From positions 1 to 7,071 of the forward strand of contig DFFG01000058.1 of assembly GCA_002368795.1 (NCBI GenBank): a stretch of 7,071 nucleotides of DNA, written 5' to 3'. The notes below the pieces were generated by a model that searched no databases, had not been told where the DNA came from, and worked only from the letters and a program-made list of their open reading frames with translations. Of this stretch, positions 1 through 5,445 are shown in pieces (within the stretch, counting starts at the first letter, position 1; each line of letters opens with the position of its first letter). This DNA is from Eubacterium sp. UBA3782. GTDB lineage: Bacteria > Bacillota > Clostridia > Lachnospirales > Lachnospiraceae. The translations under genes were made by a program, and so were the position numbers.

Positions 1-1
1 G

Positions 2-79
2 CCTATAGAGGCGGGGGACACCCCGAGTGAGTTGTATCATCATGAAGAAGGCCAGGTATCTGCCGGCTATTATAAATAA
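2..79 (+). CDS. C-terminal end of an unidentified gene (partial)
   Basis: This frame is open from the left edge for 25 codons and stops at TAA (77-79); the other two plus frames contain early stops. The visible peptide is hydrophilic, begins PIEAGDTPSELYHH and ends SAGYYK. Codon choice is ordinary for this genome. It is too short to assign to a family. Its stop codon overlaps the first bases of the foldback element at 78-249, and the gene would converge on the RND gene. The frame could be open by chance, since 25 codons is weak evidence, so the call rests mainly on the composition and on the logic of a convergent-gene gap. Confidence 0.4.
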   Translation, partial: PIEAGDTPSELYHHEEGQVSAGYYK

Positions 80-249
80 GGGGCTGTCGCATTAAACAAA
101 GCGTGCATAAATATTCTTGCGGGAAGCGCTCGCGCTCTGTCCTCACGCAGCGGTACTATGTCGGAATCAGAGATTCCTCCAAGTACCGGCTGAGGGCTGT
201 TCCCTCCAGAATGTTTATGCACGCTTTTTGCTTAGTGCGACAGCCTCTT
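78..249. repeat. Imperfect foldback element (MITE-like or bidirectional terminator)
   Basis: The outer arms are 78-117 and 208-249. Left AAGGGGCTGTCGCATTAA matches the reverse complement of the right end (AAGAGGCTGTCGCACTAA) with two mismatches, and pairing continues through GCGTGCATAAAYATTCT. The interior also folds on itself: CGGTACT and GGAATC near 153-168 pair with GATTCC and AGTACCG near 172-188. The whole 172 bp is therefore close to one long hairpin. No transposase is encoded. The ends resemble the GGGGCTGTC-type termini I recall from IS1182-like elements of Firmicutes, but that is memory and not a search. No clear target duplication is seen: the left flank is TTATAAAT and the right flank TTTGGGTCA. 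It lies exactly between two convergent genes, so it probably also ends transcription from one or both sides. The right end runs into TCTTTT, which gives the plus-strand transcript a short U-tract. Confidence 0.7.
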
Positions 250-280
250 TTGGGTCATTAAATTGTCGATTTGGTGGGCC

Positions 281-3200
281 TTACTCGCTGTCTTTCTTGC
301 CCAGGCGGTCTCTTGCCGCTTTGCGGCGGGCTGCCTTTTCTTCTTCGGAAGCTTTTTCAGCCTGGAGCTGTGCCAGATATTCGGCTGCGTCGTCCGGAAC
401 CTCGTCCAGGTCGCTGCCGACATCGACGGAGAGCGGCCTGCGCTTGAAGAAGATGTCGTAGACGATCGGGATGATGTAAAGCGTCATCAGTGTTCCGTAG
501 GCCAGACCGCCGGAGATGACGATGGCCATGCCGCTGCCCAGCTGGCTGGCCATGCCCTTGCCGAAGATCAGCTGGCCCATGGCCAGGATCGTCGTGAGGG
601 CAGTCATCAGGATCGGGCGCATACGGGTCTTTCCGGTGGCGACCAGAGCGTCATGCCGCTTCAGTCCGCCGATCCGGAGCTGGTTTGCGTAGTCGACGAA
701 GACGATACCGTTGTTTACGATGGTACCCATCAGGATCAGGAAACCCATCATGCTCAACAGGGAAAGCTGCTGGCCGGCTGCCATCAGACCGAGCATGCCG
801 CCGGTGAAGGCAAGCGGGACGGTGAACAGGACGATGAACGGTGACAGCAGGCTCTGGAACTGAGCAACCATGATCATGTAGATGAACAGGAGCGCCAGAG
901 CAATCATTTCCAGCATCTGCCGGAGCATCTCCGCTACCTGACTGGTCTCACCGCCCATATCCAGGGAATAGCCGGTGGGCAGTCCTTTTTCATAGGCATC
1001 CAGAAGTGGGATCAGCTCACGGGACAGCAGTGTCGTGTTGTAGCCTTCTTTTGTGGAGGCAGTGACGGTCAGGTAGCGGGTCTGGTTTTCTCTGGAAATG
1101 GACGACATGGAGACTGTCTCTTCCAGTGTGGCAAAGTCGCTGAGCTTGTGGATCGTGGATTCTTCCTCTTTCTCCTCGCTGTTTTCGTCAGCTTCGCTAT
1201 CTTCATCTGAGGATCCGCCGGTCAGCGCATCCATGATGCCGCCGGAGGAGCCGCCCATCATGCTCATCATACCGCTCATGTCGCCGGCAGATGCACTGCC
1301 GCTCATTGCGCTCATGCCAGACATGCCAGACATGCCAGACATGCCGGACATACCGGACATGCCACCCATACCGGACATTCCGTCCATCGCAGACATGCCG
1401 GATGAGGAGGAAGAAGAATCAAATTCCATATCCAGAAGATTCTCCCGGACCAGGGGATCTGTGATGTCCCGGACCACGACGGTCATATCCACACCGTCGA
1501 CGGTCACAGTGGTAGAGGTCACGGAGGTGGAGATCCGCTGGGCGATCTCTGCATAGATCTGGGCAACGGTCAGACCATAGCTCATAGCCTTGTCCTTGTC
1601 GATGACCAGATGCAGGGTTGCCTCGCCCTCACCAACGCCGTTGGATACATTTTCGAAGCCCTCGATGCCGCTGACGATATCGGCGACCTCTGTGCTGAAC
1701 TCCTCGAGCTTGTCCAGCTGGGAGCCGTACACATTGATGGAGAGGCCGGAGCCGGTGCCCATGGCATTGAGCTCGCCCATGCTGCCGGCAGAAGCGTTGA
1801 CGGTGCAACCGGTGGTATCGGAGATCGCGGTGATGTCAGCGCAGATCCGGTCGATCACGTCCTTGGATGCATTCTCAGGAGCTGTCACAAAGCAGATATA
1901 GTTGCCGTAGCCGCCGCCGGTGCCTCCGCCCATGGAGGAGATCAATCCGGCTGTGCTGCCGGCATCCATGATACCGACGTCTTCGATCCCGTCAACTGCG
2001 AGGATCTCATTCAGCACTTTGTCAGTGGCAGCATAGGATTCTTCGCGGGTCATCCCTTCCGGAGTAGAAACGCTGACCTGGATCTCGTTGGAGGTCATAT
2101 CCGGGAGATAGACGATGCCGATCTTGATCACAGTATAGACGGTGACAGCCAGAAGGGCGATGGCAATGGTCAGAGGCACAAACTTGAATTTCAGACACCA
2201 GTACAGGCTCTTGCCGTACAGGTTCTGCACGTGGTCAAAGAAGGTCTGCTTCTTTGGCTTTGCATTTTTCAGCAGCGTGCTGCAGGCGGCAGGAACAACC
2301 GTAAGAGCCATCAGCAGTGAACTCATCAGGCAGTAGCCGACGGACAGGGCAAGAGGATACAGAAGATCACGCACTGTGCCGCTGGCAAAGACGGCCGGAA
2401 GGAAGACACATACGGTCGTCAGCGTAGAGGCTACGATGGAGCCGCGCACCTGCTTGGCGCCCTGTACGGCAGCCCGCGGGGCGGGAAGGCCGCTGCTGCG
2501 CAGACGGAAGATGTTTTCCATGACGACGATCGAGTTATCGACCAGCATACCTATGCCAAGAGCCAGACCGGAGAGGGTCATGATATTCAGGCTCAGGTCG
2601 GTAAAGTACATCAGGACGATCGTCAGAAGGACCGACAGCGGGATGCTGACGGCAACGACCAGGGTCGGCCGGACGGACTTCAGGAACAGCGCCAGGACGA
2701 GGATCGCAAGAGCGGCGCCAAGAAGCATGCTGGAGAGCACGCTTTCGATGATCATGGAAATATAATCGCCCTGGTCCACCAGAGTGACGGTATGTGTGCC
2801 TTCGGTCTCTGCCTCCAGCTCGCTCATCGCGCGGTTGACGACACGGGAGACCTCGTTGGTTCCGGCAGTGGAGGCTTTATAGATACAAAGAATGATACTG
2901 TCAGAGCCGTTCAGCTTTGCGTAGCTTTCTTCGGCATTATCGATCACCGTGATGTCTGCAACGTCCTGCAGGCGGACAGTGCCAATGGGGTCCATGTCCA
3001 CCAGAAGCGCAGAGGCGATCTCATCAGAACTCTCATAGGCCGAGCCGATCTTCAGCAGCCAGGAATTGTCTTCCTTGTCATCGATATAGCCTGCCGGCAT
3101 GGAAAAGTTCTGGGCATAGACCAGGGAAGAGAGCGTGGAGACCGACAGGAGAGAGTCCAGGTTTGCGCTGGAAAGGGCGGCCTCACGGCTGCTTTCATAC

Positions 3201-4759
3201 TGTGCGCTGGCGCTCTCGAGCTGGGCCTGTGCGCTGGCAAGCTGACTGGAGGCTGTGGAAAAGCCCACAGCGGCGTCAAGCTGCGCCTGGGTCAAAGCAC
3301 CAAAAGTCGTCTCCAGACCATCAAGCAGAGAAGGTACCTGATCAATGTAGGTCGTCAGGCTGTAGATGTAGCTCCGGACCGTACCGATCTGGCCGGCAAG
3401 CTGTCCGGCGGGATCCGCTTCCTCAATGGATTTCAGCAGCACTTCAGCCTGAGCCAGGTCGCCGGCAAGACTGGTGGCTGTTGCCATCAGTGTGGAGAAG
3501 GAGCTTCCGTCTACCGCAGCCGCATCGGTATTCATCTGGCCGATCAGGGTCTGGAGCTGGGCACGCAGGGACTGGAGATCGGAGAGCGCCGTATCTGCCG
3601 TTCCCTGGGCTGCACTGGCTGCTTCACTGACAGCCTGGCGGGCGGCTTCTACAGCCTCTCTTGCAGCAGCCTCGGCAGCTTCTGCATCCTCGGCGGCCTG
3701 CATGTCGGCGGCAGCCTTGTCGATGGCTTCCTGCAGCTTGGCGGCAAGCTCCTCGGAAGCATCCTCGGCAGATGCAGCGGCAGCCTGCAGATCCTCGACC
3801 GTCTTCTGGGAGGCTTCCGCAATGCCGCGCAGCTTTCCGGCGGTCTCTGATGCAGTGCCGAGCTGATCCTCAGCGGCCTTCAAGGCAGCGATCGCCTGTT
3901 CAAGTGCATTGTCCTGGGCAGGAGTCAGGCCGGCAATGTTATTCTCAAGGATAGAGAGCTGGGCAATGACACCGGCAGCCCCGTTTTTGATGGAAGGAGT
4001 AAGCTGTGCCACACCGGCATCAATGGCAGAAAAGATTCCGGAGGATAAAGTGGAGCCAAAAACCGATTCCTGGGAGGAGAGGGCGTTCTGTGCGTCCGTC
4101 ACCTGCTGCTTGGCATCGTCCAGCTGTTTCTTTGCGTCGGCAAGGGCGCTGTTGGTCTCCTCCAGGATCTTATCGTTGAGTTCATCGATCTTTTCCCGGT
4201 TCAGATCGATCTGGACCGTTTTTTCCACGAGACCGACGGTCGTAACACTGGCAACGCCGTTCTGGCGGGAAACAAAGGGGATGACCTCGTTGTTGACATA
4301 ATCTGTCAACTCATAGATGTCATAATTGTCATTTGCGATGGCCACATACTGGGTAGCGACCATATCAATGCTGATCTCCAGGATCGAGGAGGTACCGCAT
4401 TCATCCGGAAGGGAATCCCGCATCTGGTCCAGCGCGCTGGACACCTTGACCATGGCGCTGTCCATGTCCGTATCATCCTCAAATTCCATCTGGACGATCG
4501 CGACGTTGTCGTTGGAGATCGAGTAAATATTCTCCACACCGCTGATCGTACCGAGCTCATTCTCCATGGGGATGCATACCGAGGCCTCGACCTTTTCCGG
4601 ACTGGCGCCAGGATAAGGCGTGATGACCATCAGGTAGGGCAGGCTCATGTTCGGGAGAAGGTCGGTCGAAAGCCGGGTCACCGAAACGACGCCAAGGGCA
4701 ATGATAATGATAACCATAACCAGGATGGTAAATGGTTTTTTGACGCTGAATTTTTCCAT
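281..4759 (-). CDS. RND-family (HAE1/AcrB-like, SwrC-type) efflux permease with two large loop insertions
   Basis: This is an inner-membrane proton-driven exporter of the AcrB superfamily; the substrate is unknown. The start at 4759 (MEKFSVKKPF) is chosen because it places TM1 at residues 11-30 as in the family and has an AAAGGA site 10 nt upstream. A longer in-frame reading to 4957 adds 66 residues without family character. Domains: TM1 11-30; porter loop with PNMSLPYLMV and YPGASPEKVE at 36-58; coiled-coil insertion about 195-538; the loop resumes with AQNFSMPAG and GTVRLQDVADI; TM2-TM6 about 667-829; TM7 about 859-880; second porter loop 885-1280 with a Met/Ser/Gly and acidic insertion at about 1113-1204; TM8-TM12 about 1281-1437; charged cytoplasmic tail 1438-1492. 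At the AcrB Asp407/Asp408 site it has D741-N742, and at Lys940 it has N1349; I believe both are usual in Gram-positive SwrC-like members. At 1492 residues it far exceeds the usual 1020-1060. No adaptor, TolC-like or regulator gene adjoins it. No frameshift is seen. Confidence 0.95.
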   Translation of the reverse strand: MEKFSVKKPFTILVMVIIIIALGVVSVTRLSTDLLPNMSLPYLMVITPYPGASPEKVEASVCIPMENELGTISGVENIYSISNDNVAIVQMEFEDDTDMDSAMVKVSSALDQMRDSLPDECGTSSILEISIDMVATQYVAIANDNYDIYELTDYVNNEVIPFVSRQNGVASVTTVGLVEKTVQIDLNREKIDELNDKILEETNSALADAKKQLDDAKQQVTDAQNALSSQESVFGSTLSSGIFSAIDAGVAQLTPSIKNGAAGVIAQLSILENNIAGLTPAQDNALEQAIAALKAAEDQLGTASETAGKLRGIAEASQKTVEDLQAAAASAEDASEELAAKLQEAIDKAAADMQAAEDAEAAEAAAREAVEAARQAVSEAASAAQGTADTALSDLQSLRAQLQTLIGQMNTDAAAVDGSSFSTLMATATSLAGDLAQAEVLLKSIEEADPAGQLAGQIGTVRSYIYSLTTYIDQVPSLLDGLETTFGALTQAQLDAAVGFSTASSQLASAQAQLESASAQYESSREAALSSANLDSLLSVSTLSSLVYAQNFSMPAGYIDDKEDNSWLLKIGSAYESSDEIASALLVDMDPIGTVRLQDVADITVIDNAEESYAKLNGSDSIILCIYKASTAGTNEVSRVVNRAMSELEAETEGTHTVTLVDQGDYISMIIESVLSSMLLGAALAILVLALFLKSVRPTLVVAVSIPLSVLLTIVLMYFTDLSLNIMTLSGLALGIGMLVDNSIVVMENIFRLRSSGLPAPRAAVQGAKQVRGSIVASTLTTVCVFLPAVFASGTVRDLLYPLALSVGYCLMSSLLMALTVVPAACSTLLKNAKPKKQTFFDHVQNLYGKSLYWCLKFKFVPLTIAIALLAVTVYTVIKIGIVYLPDMTSNEIQVSVSTPEGMTREESYAATDKVLNEILAVDGIEDVGIMDAGSTAGLISSMGGGTGGGYGNYICFVTAPENASKDVIDRICADITAISDTTGCTVNASAGSMGELNAMGTGSGLSINVYGSQLDKLEEFSTEVADIVSGIEGFENVSNGVGEGEATLHLVIDKDKAMSYGLTVAQIYAEIAQRISTSVTSTTVTVDGVDMTVVVRDITDPLVRENLLDMEFDSSSSSSGMSAMDGMSGMGGMSGMSGMSGMSGMSGMSAMSGSASAGDMSGMMSMMGGSSGGIMDALTGGSSDEDSEADENSEEKEEESTIHKLSDFATLEETVSMSSISRENQTRYLTVTASTKEGYNTTLLSRELIPLLDAYEKGLPTGYSLDMGGETSQVAEMLRQMLEMIALALLFIYMIMVAQFQSLLSPFIVLFTVPLAFTGGMLGLMAAGQQLSLLSMMGFLILMGTIVNNGIVFVDYANQLRIGGLKRHDALVATGKTRMRPILMTALTTILAMGQLIFGKGMASQLGSGMAIVISGGLAYGTLMTLYIIPIVYDIFFKRRPLSVDVGSDLDEVPDDAAEYLAQLQAEKASEEEKAARRKAARDRLGKKDSE
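1148..1423 (-). other. Met/Ser/Gly-rich and acidic insertion in the second extracytoplasmic loop of the RND permease
   Basis: Residues about 1113-1204 separate VRENLLDMEF from IHKLSDFATLEETVS, segments that are close neighbours in ordinary RND proteins (the AcrB docking subdomain DC). The insert opens with a serine run (1115-1120). It continues with Met every third residue from 1122 to 1152 (Met-Ser-Gly-like triplets), then a second Met cluster (MSGMMSMM, 1161-1168), and ends in an acidic stretch with EDSEADENSEEKEEE (1186-1200). It is predicted to be disordered and exposed outside the membrane. Met-rich arrays bind Cu(I) or Ag(I) in some copper proteins, but nothing else here points to metal export. 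A flexible linker is the simpler reading. Confidence 0.75.
1304..1396 (-). repeat. 9-bp tandem repeat encoding Met-X-X triplets
   Basis: On the plus strand the unit is GCCRGACAT, repeated in register from 1316 to 1351 and in more degenerate form to both sides. Four consecutive units (1316-1351) differ at a single base. Every unit keeps CAT at its end, so the minus strand encodes Met at every third codon across eleven positions. The unit is a multiple of three, so gain or loss of copies keeps the reading frame. Confidence 0.85.
3146..4177 (-). other. Coiled-coil insertion in the first extracytoplasmic loop of the RND permease
   Basis: Residues about 195-538 interrupt the segment that in AcrB begins the TolC-docking subdomain. 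The family sequence breaks after DLNREKIDELNDKI and resumes at LSVSTLSSLVYAQNFSMPAG. The inserted part is rich in Ala, Gln, Glu, Asp, Ser and Lys, with helix-forming runs such as ADAKKQLDDAKQQVTDAQ, EDASEELAAKLQEAIDKA and AAEAAAREAVEAARQAV. Prolines are few (three in some 344 residues) and Cys and Trp are absent. This pattern is typical of long antiparallel coiled coils of the Pip/YhgE or SMC-like sort. Being in the first large loop, it should face the outside of the cell membrane. The insertion boundaries are good to about 10 residues. The role is unknown; a wall-spanning or oligomerising hairpin is an inference. Confidence 0.75.
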
Positions 4760-4769
4760 AAGCAGTAAG

Positions 4770-4775
4770 TCCTTT
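4770..4775 (-). promoter_or_regulatory. Ribosome binding site of the RND gene
   Basis: AAAGGA on the minus strand lies 10 nt before the ATG at 4759. The spacing is slightly long, but no better site precedes any other in-frame start, so it supports the chosen start. Confidence 0.6.
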
Positions 4776-4895
4776 GCAAGTGTTGCAGCAGAGTCCGGAC
4801 AGTGAACGAAAATGGCTTGGAACGATGAGGAAAAGTGCCTGAAAAATACCTCAGTTTCTATGCAATAATTATCGTTGTCAGTCAAAATATCGGGC

Positions 4896-4913
4896 CTGCG
4901 TGAGAACACGCAG
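4896..4913 (-). other. Perfect 7-bp hairpin in the RND leader
   Basis: CTGCGTG and CACGCAG pair perfectly around a 4-nt loop (TTCT on the mRNA strand). It lies inside the predicted untranslated leader of the RND mRNA. A T-rich run (ATATTTT) begins 5 nt downstream on the same strand, so a weak attenuator is conceivable. The gap between stem and T-run makes a standard terminator unlikely. Confidence 0.45.
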
Positions 4914-4960
4914 AAACGCTGTCCGAGCGGATAAATACACAAGATATGTGAATGCAAGGC

Positions 4961-4980
4961 CTATATTCGTACAGATATAG
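4961..4980. promoter_or_regulatory. Operator-like palindrome downstream of the RND promoter
   Basis: CTATATTCGTACAGATATAG is a 20-bp dyad with 8 of 10 base pairs symmetric and a GTAC centre. It lies about 40-55 bp downstream of the predicted RND start point, where a bound repressor could block elongation. The size and symmetry suit a TetR- or MerR-type dimer, but no regulator gene is in the window, so the cognate protein is unknown. Confidence 0.45.
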
Positions 4981-4990
4981 ACATAGCAGA

Positions 4991-5009
4991 GTATAATTAG
5001 ATTTTATAC
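4991..5009. promoter_or_regulatory. Operator-like inverted repeat GTATAA-7-TTATAC
   Basis: Perfect 6-bp arms GTATAA (4991-4996) and TTATAC (5004-5009) flank a 7-bp spacer. The site begins within about 10 bp of the predicted RND transcription start, a typical repressor position. In AT-rich DNA such arms can arise by chance. It also contains TATAAT-like hexamers on both strands, so it could instead reflect a second -10 region. Confidence 0.4.
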
Positions 5010-5023
5010 AAGGAAATCATCTC

Positions 5024-5052
5024 ATTATAATCTCTGGCGGGAATAAGGACAA
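5024..5052 (-). promoter_or_regulatory. Predicted sigma-A promoter for the RND gene
   Basis: Reading the minus strand, TTGTCC (5052-5047) is followed by a 17-bp spacer and a perfect TATAAT (5029-5024). The start point would be near 5017, giving a leader of about 258 nt. This is the best promoter match facing the RND gene. A weaker TATAAA at 5073-5068 lies further upstream. Confidence 0.65.
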
Positions 5053-5121
5053 CCGGGTCGCCCTATTTTTATAGAAATGTTAGAAACACACAAAAATGTA
5101 ATATTTTCCTGAAAAACCAGA

Positions 5122-5161
5122 AGATACATGCCAGAGTGTATCTCTGAGCCTTCCATTTTTT
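5122..5161 (+). other. Two overlapping hairpins followed by a T-run
   Basis: AGATACA (5122-5128) pairs perfectly with TGTATCT (5137-5143). An alternative stem CAGAG (5132-5136) with CTCTG (5142-5146) uses part of the same bases, so the two folds exclude one another. Six T residues follow at 5156-5161. The arrangement resembles an antiterminator/terminator pair on the plus strand, but the stems are short, the T-run is 9 nt from the nearer stem, and no upstream plus-strand promoter is clear. Confidence 0.25.
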
Positions 5162-5216
5162 CGAGGCGTAGGCCGCTGCAAAACACTAAGGGAAAAACCG
5201 GGTTACAGAAGAGTTA

Positions 5217-5291
5217 ATAAGCGTGGACAAAAGCGCATCATATCAGCATGGACAAAAATGCCACAAACAAGCATGGATATAAGAGCGACTT
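5217..5291. repeat. Three abutting 25-bp direct repeats upstream of the glpK promoter
   Basis: Copies at 5217-5241, 5242-5266 and 5267-5291 share the core AGCRTGGAYAWAA. By eye 14 of the 25 columns are identical in all three copies, and most of the rest agree in two. The TGGA of each copy falls at 5224, 5249 and 5274. A fourth degenerate TGGA site occurs at 5304 inside the -35 region, at a 30-bp offset. The array ends about 12 bp before the predicted -35 element, so it fits a set of regulator binding sites for glpK. Confidence 0.6.
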
Positions 5292-5303
5292 CGCAGTTAG
5301 CCG

Positions 5304-5332
5304 TGGATGGAAAGGGGAAAACATGGTATACT
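5304..5332 (+). promoter_or_regulatory. Predicted extended -10 promoter for glpK
   Basis: TATACT (5327-5332) is preceded by TG one base upstream, giving an extended -10 (TGGTATACT). At 17-bp spacing lies a poor -35, TGGATG. The start point would be about 5339, giving a leader near 105 nt before glpK. The weak -35 together with the direct repeats just upstream suggests activator dependence, which is an inference. Confidence 0.55.
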
Positions 5333-5340
5333 GAAACTGT

Positions 5341-5397
5341 ATGATGCAGAAGCTTACAGGGGGGCAGCTGTCCTTACTTAAGCATCTGATGGAATAA
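5341..5397 (+). CDS. Possible 18-residue upstream ORF in the glpK leader
   Basis: ATG-ATG at 5341 opens an 18-codon frame, MMQKLTGGQLSLLKHLME, ending at TAA 5395-5397. The first ATG lies only about 2 nt after the predicted start point, so translation would be leaderless, and there is no Shine-Dalgarno site. The stop overlaps a second Shine-Dalgarno-like AAGGA at 5396-5400. The peptide has a natural-looking composition but no recognised homologue. It could be a chance frame. Confidence 0.25.
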   Translation: MMQKLTGGQLSLLKHLME

Positions 5398-5414
5398 GGA
5401 TTGATACATGTTGC

Positions 5415-5435
5415 GCTGCCGCTGGCAGCAGGAGG
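5415..5435 (+). promoter_or_regulatory. Hairpin abutting the glpK ribosome binding site
   Basis: GCTGCC (5415-5420) and GGCAGC (5424-5429) form a perfect 6-bp stem with a 3-nt loop. AGGAGG (5430-5435) begins at the next base, 10 nt before the ATG at 5446. The strong site decides the glpK start against the in-frame TTG at 5401. The hairpin leaves the site free and may keep it exposed. Confidence 0.7.
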
Positions 5436-5445
5436 TTCTGAAGCT

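Larger units (their letters stand above)
4760..5340. other. Divergent intergenic regulatory region without a recognisable protein gene
   Basis: This 581-bp stretch is clearly more AT-rich than the flanking genes. I see no convincing coding frame: the minus-strand frames that cross it are extensions of the RND frame or overlap the start of glpK. It holds the divergent promoters, several inverted repeats and a set of 25-bp direct repeats, described separately. The leader of the RND mRNA would be about 255-260 nt, which is long enough for a structured regulatory RNA. I do not recognise a known riboswitch class in it. No clear CcpA cre site was found; AGAAACGCTGTCC at 4912-4924 is only a partial match. 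Confidence 0.7.

Noticed and set aside
78..249. CRISPR or a tRNA-like RNA
   Set aside because: There is one foldback and no series of repeats with spacers, and no cloverleaf with the conserved T-loop is visible.
2792..3850. Plus-strand open frame of 352 codons antisense to the RND gene
   Set aside because: It lies opposite the Ala/Gln-rich coiled-coil region, where GC-rich third positions remove stops on the other strand. The Cys/Gly/Leu-rich product matches no family. The same applies to the plus frames at 263-844, 1098-1556 and 1610-2320.
4760..4957. N-terminal extension of the RND frame by 66 residues from an ATG at 4957
   Set aside because: The extension has no family character and would place TM1 far from the N-terminus; it also overlaps the leader hairpin. 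The ATG at 4759 has a ribosome binding site and the standard start of the family.
5217..5291. Iterons or a DnaA-box cluster marking a replication origin
   Set aside because: The GTGGAYAA cores match TGTGGATAA only partly, and there are no replication genes or AT-rich unwinding region tied to them. A glpK regulatory array fits better.
5401..5445. TTG start for glpK adding 15 residues
   Set aside because: The added residues (MIHVALPLAAGGSEA) are not part of known glycerol kinases and include the translated AGGAGG site. The ATG at 5446 gives the normal N-terminus.
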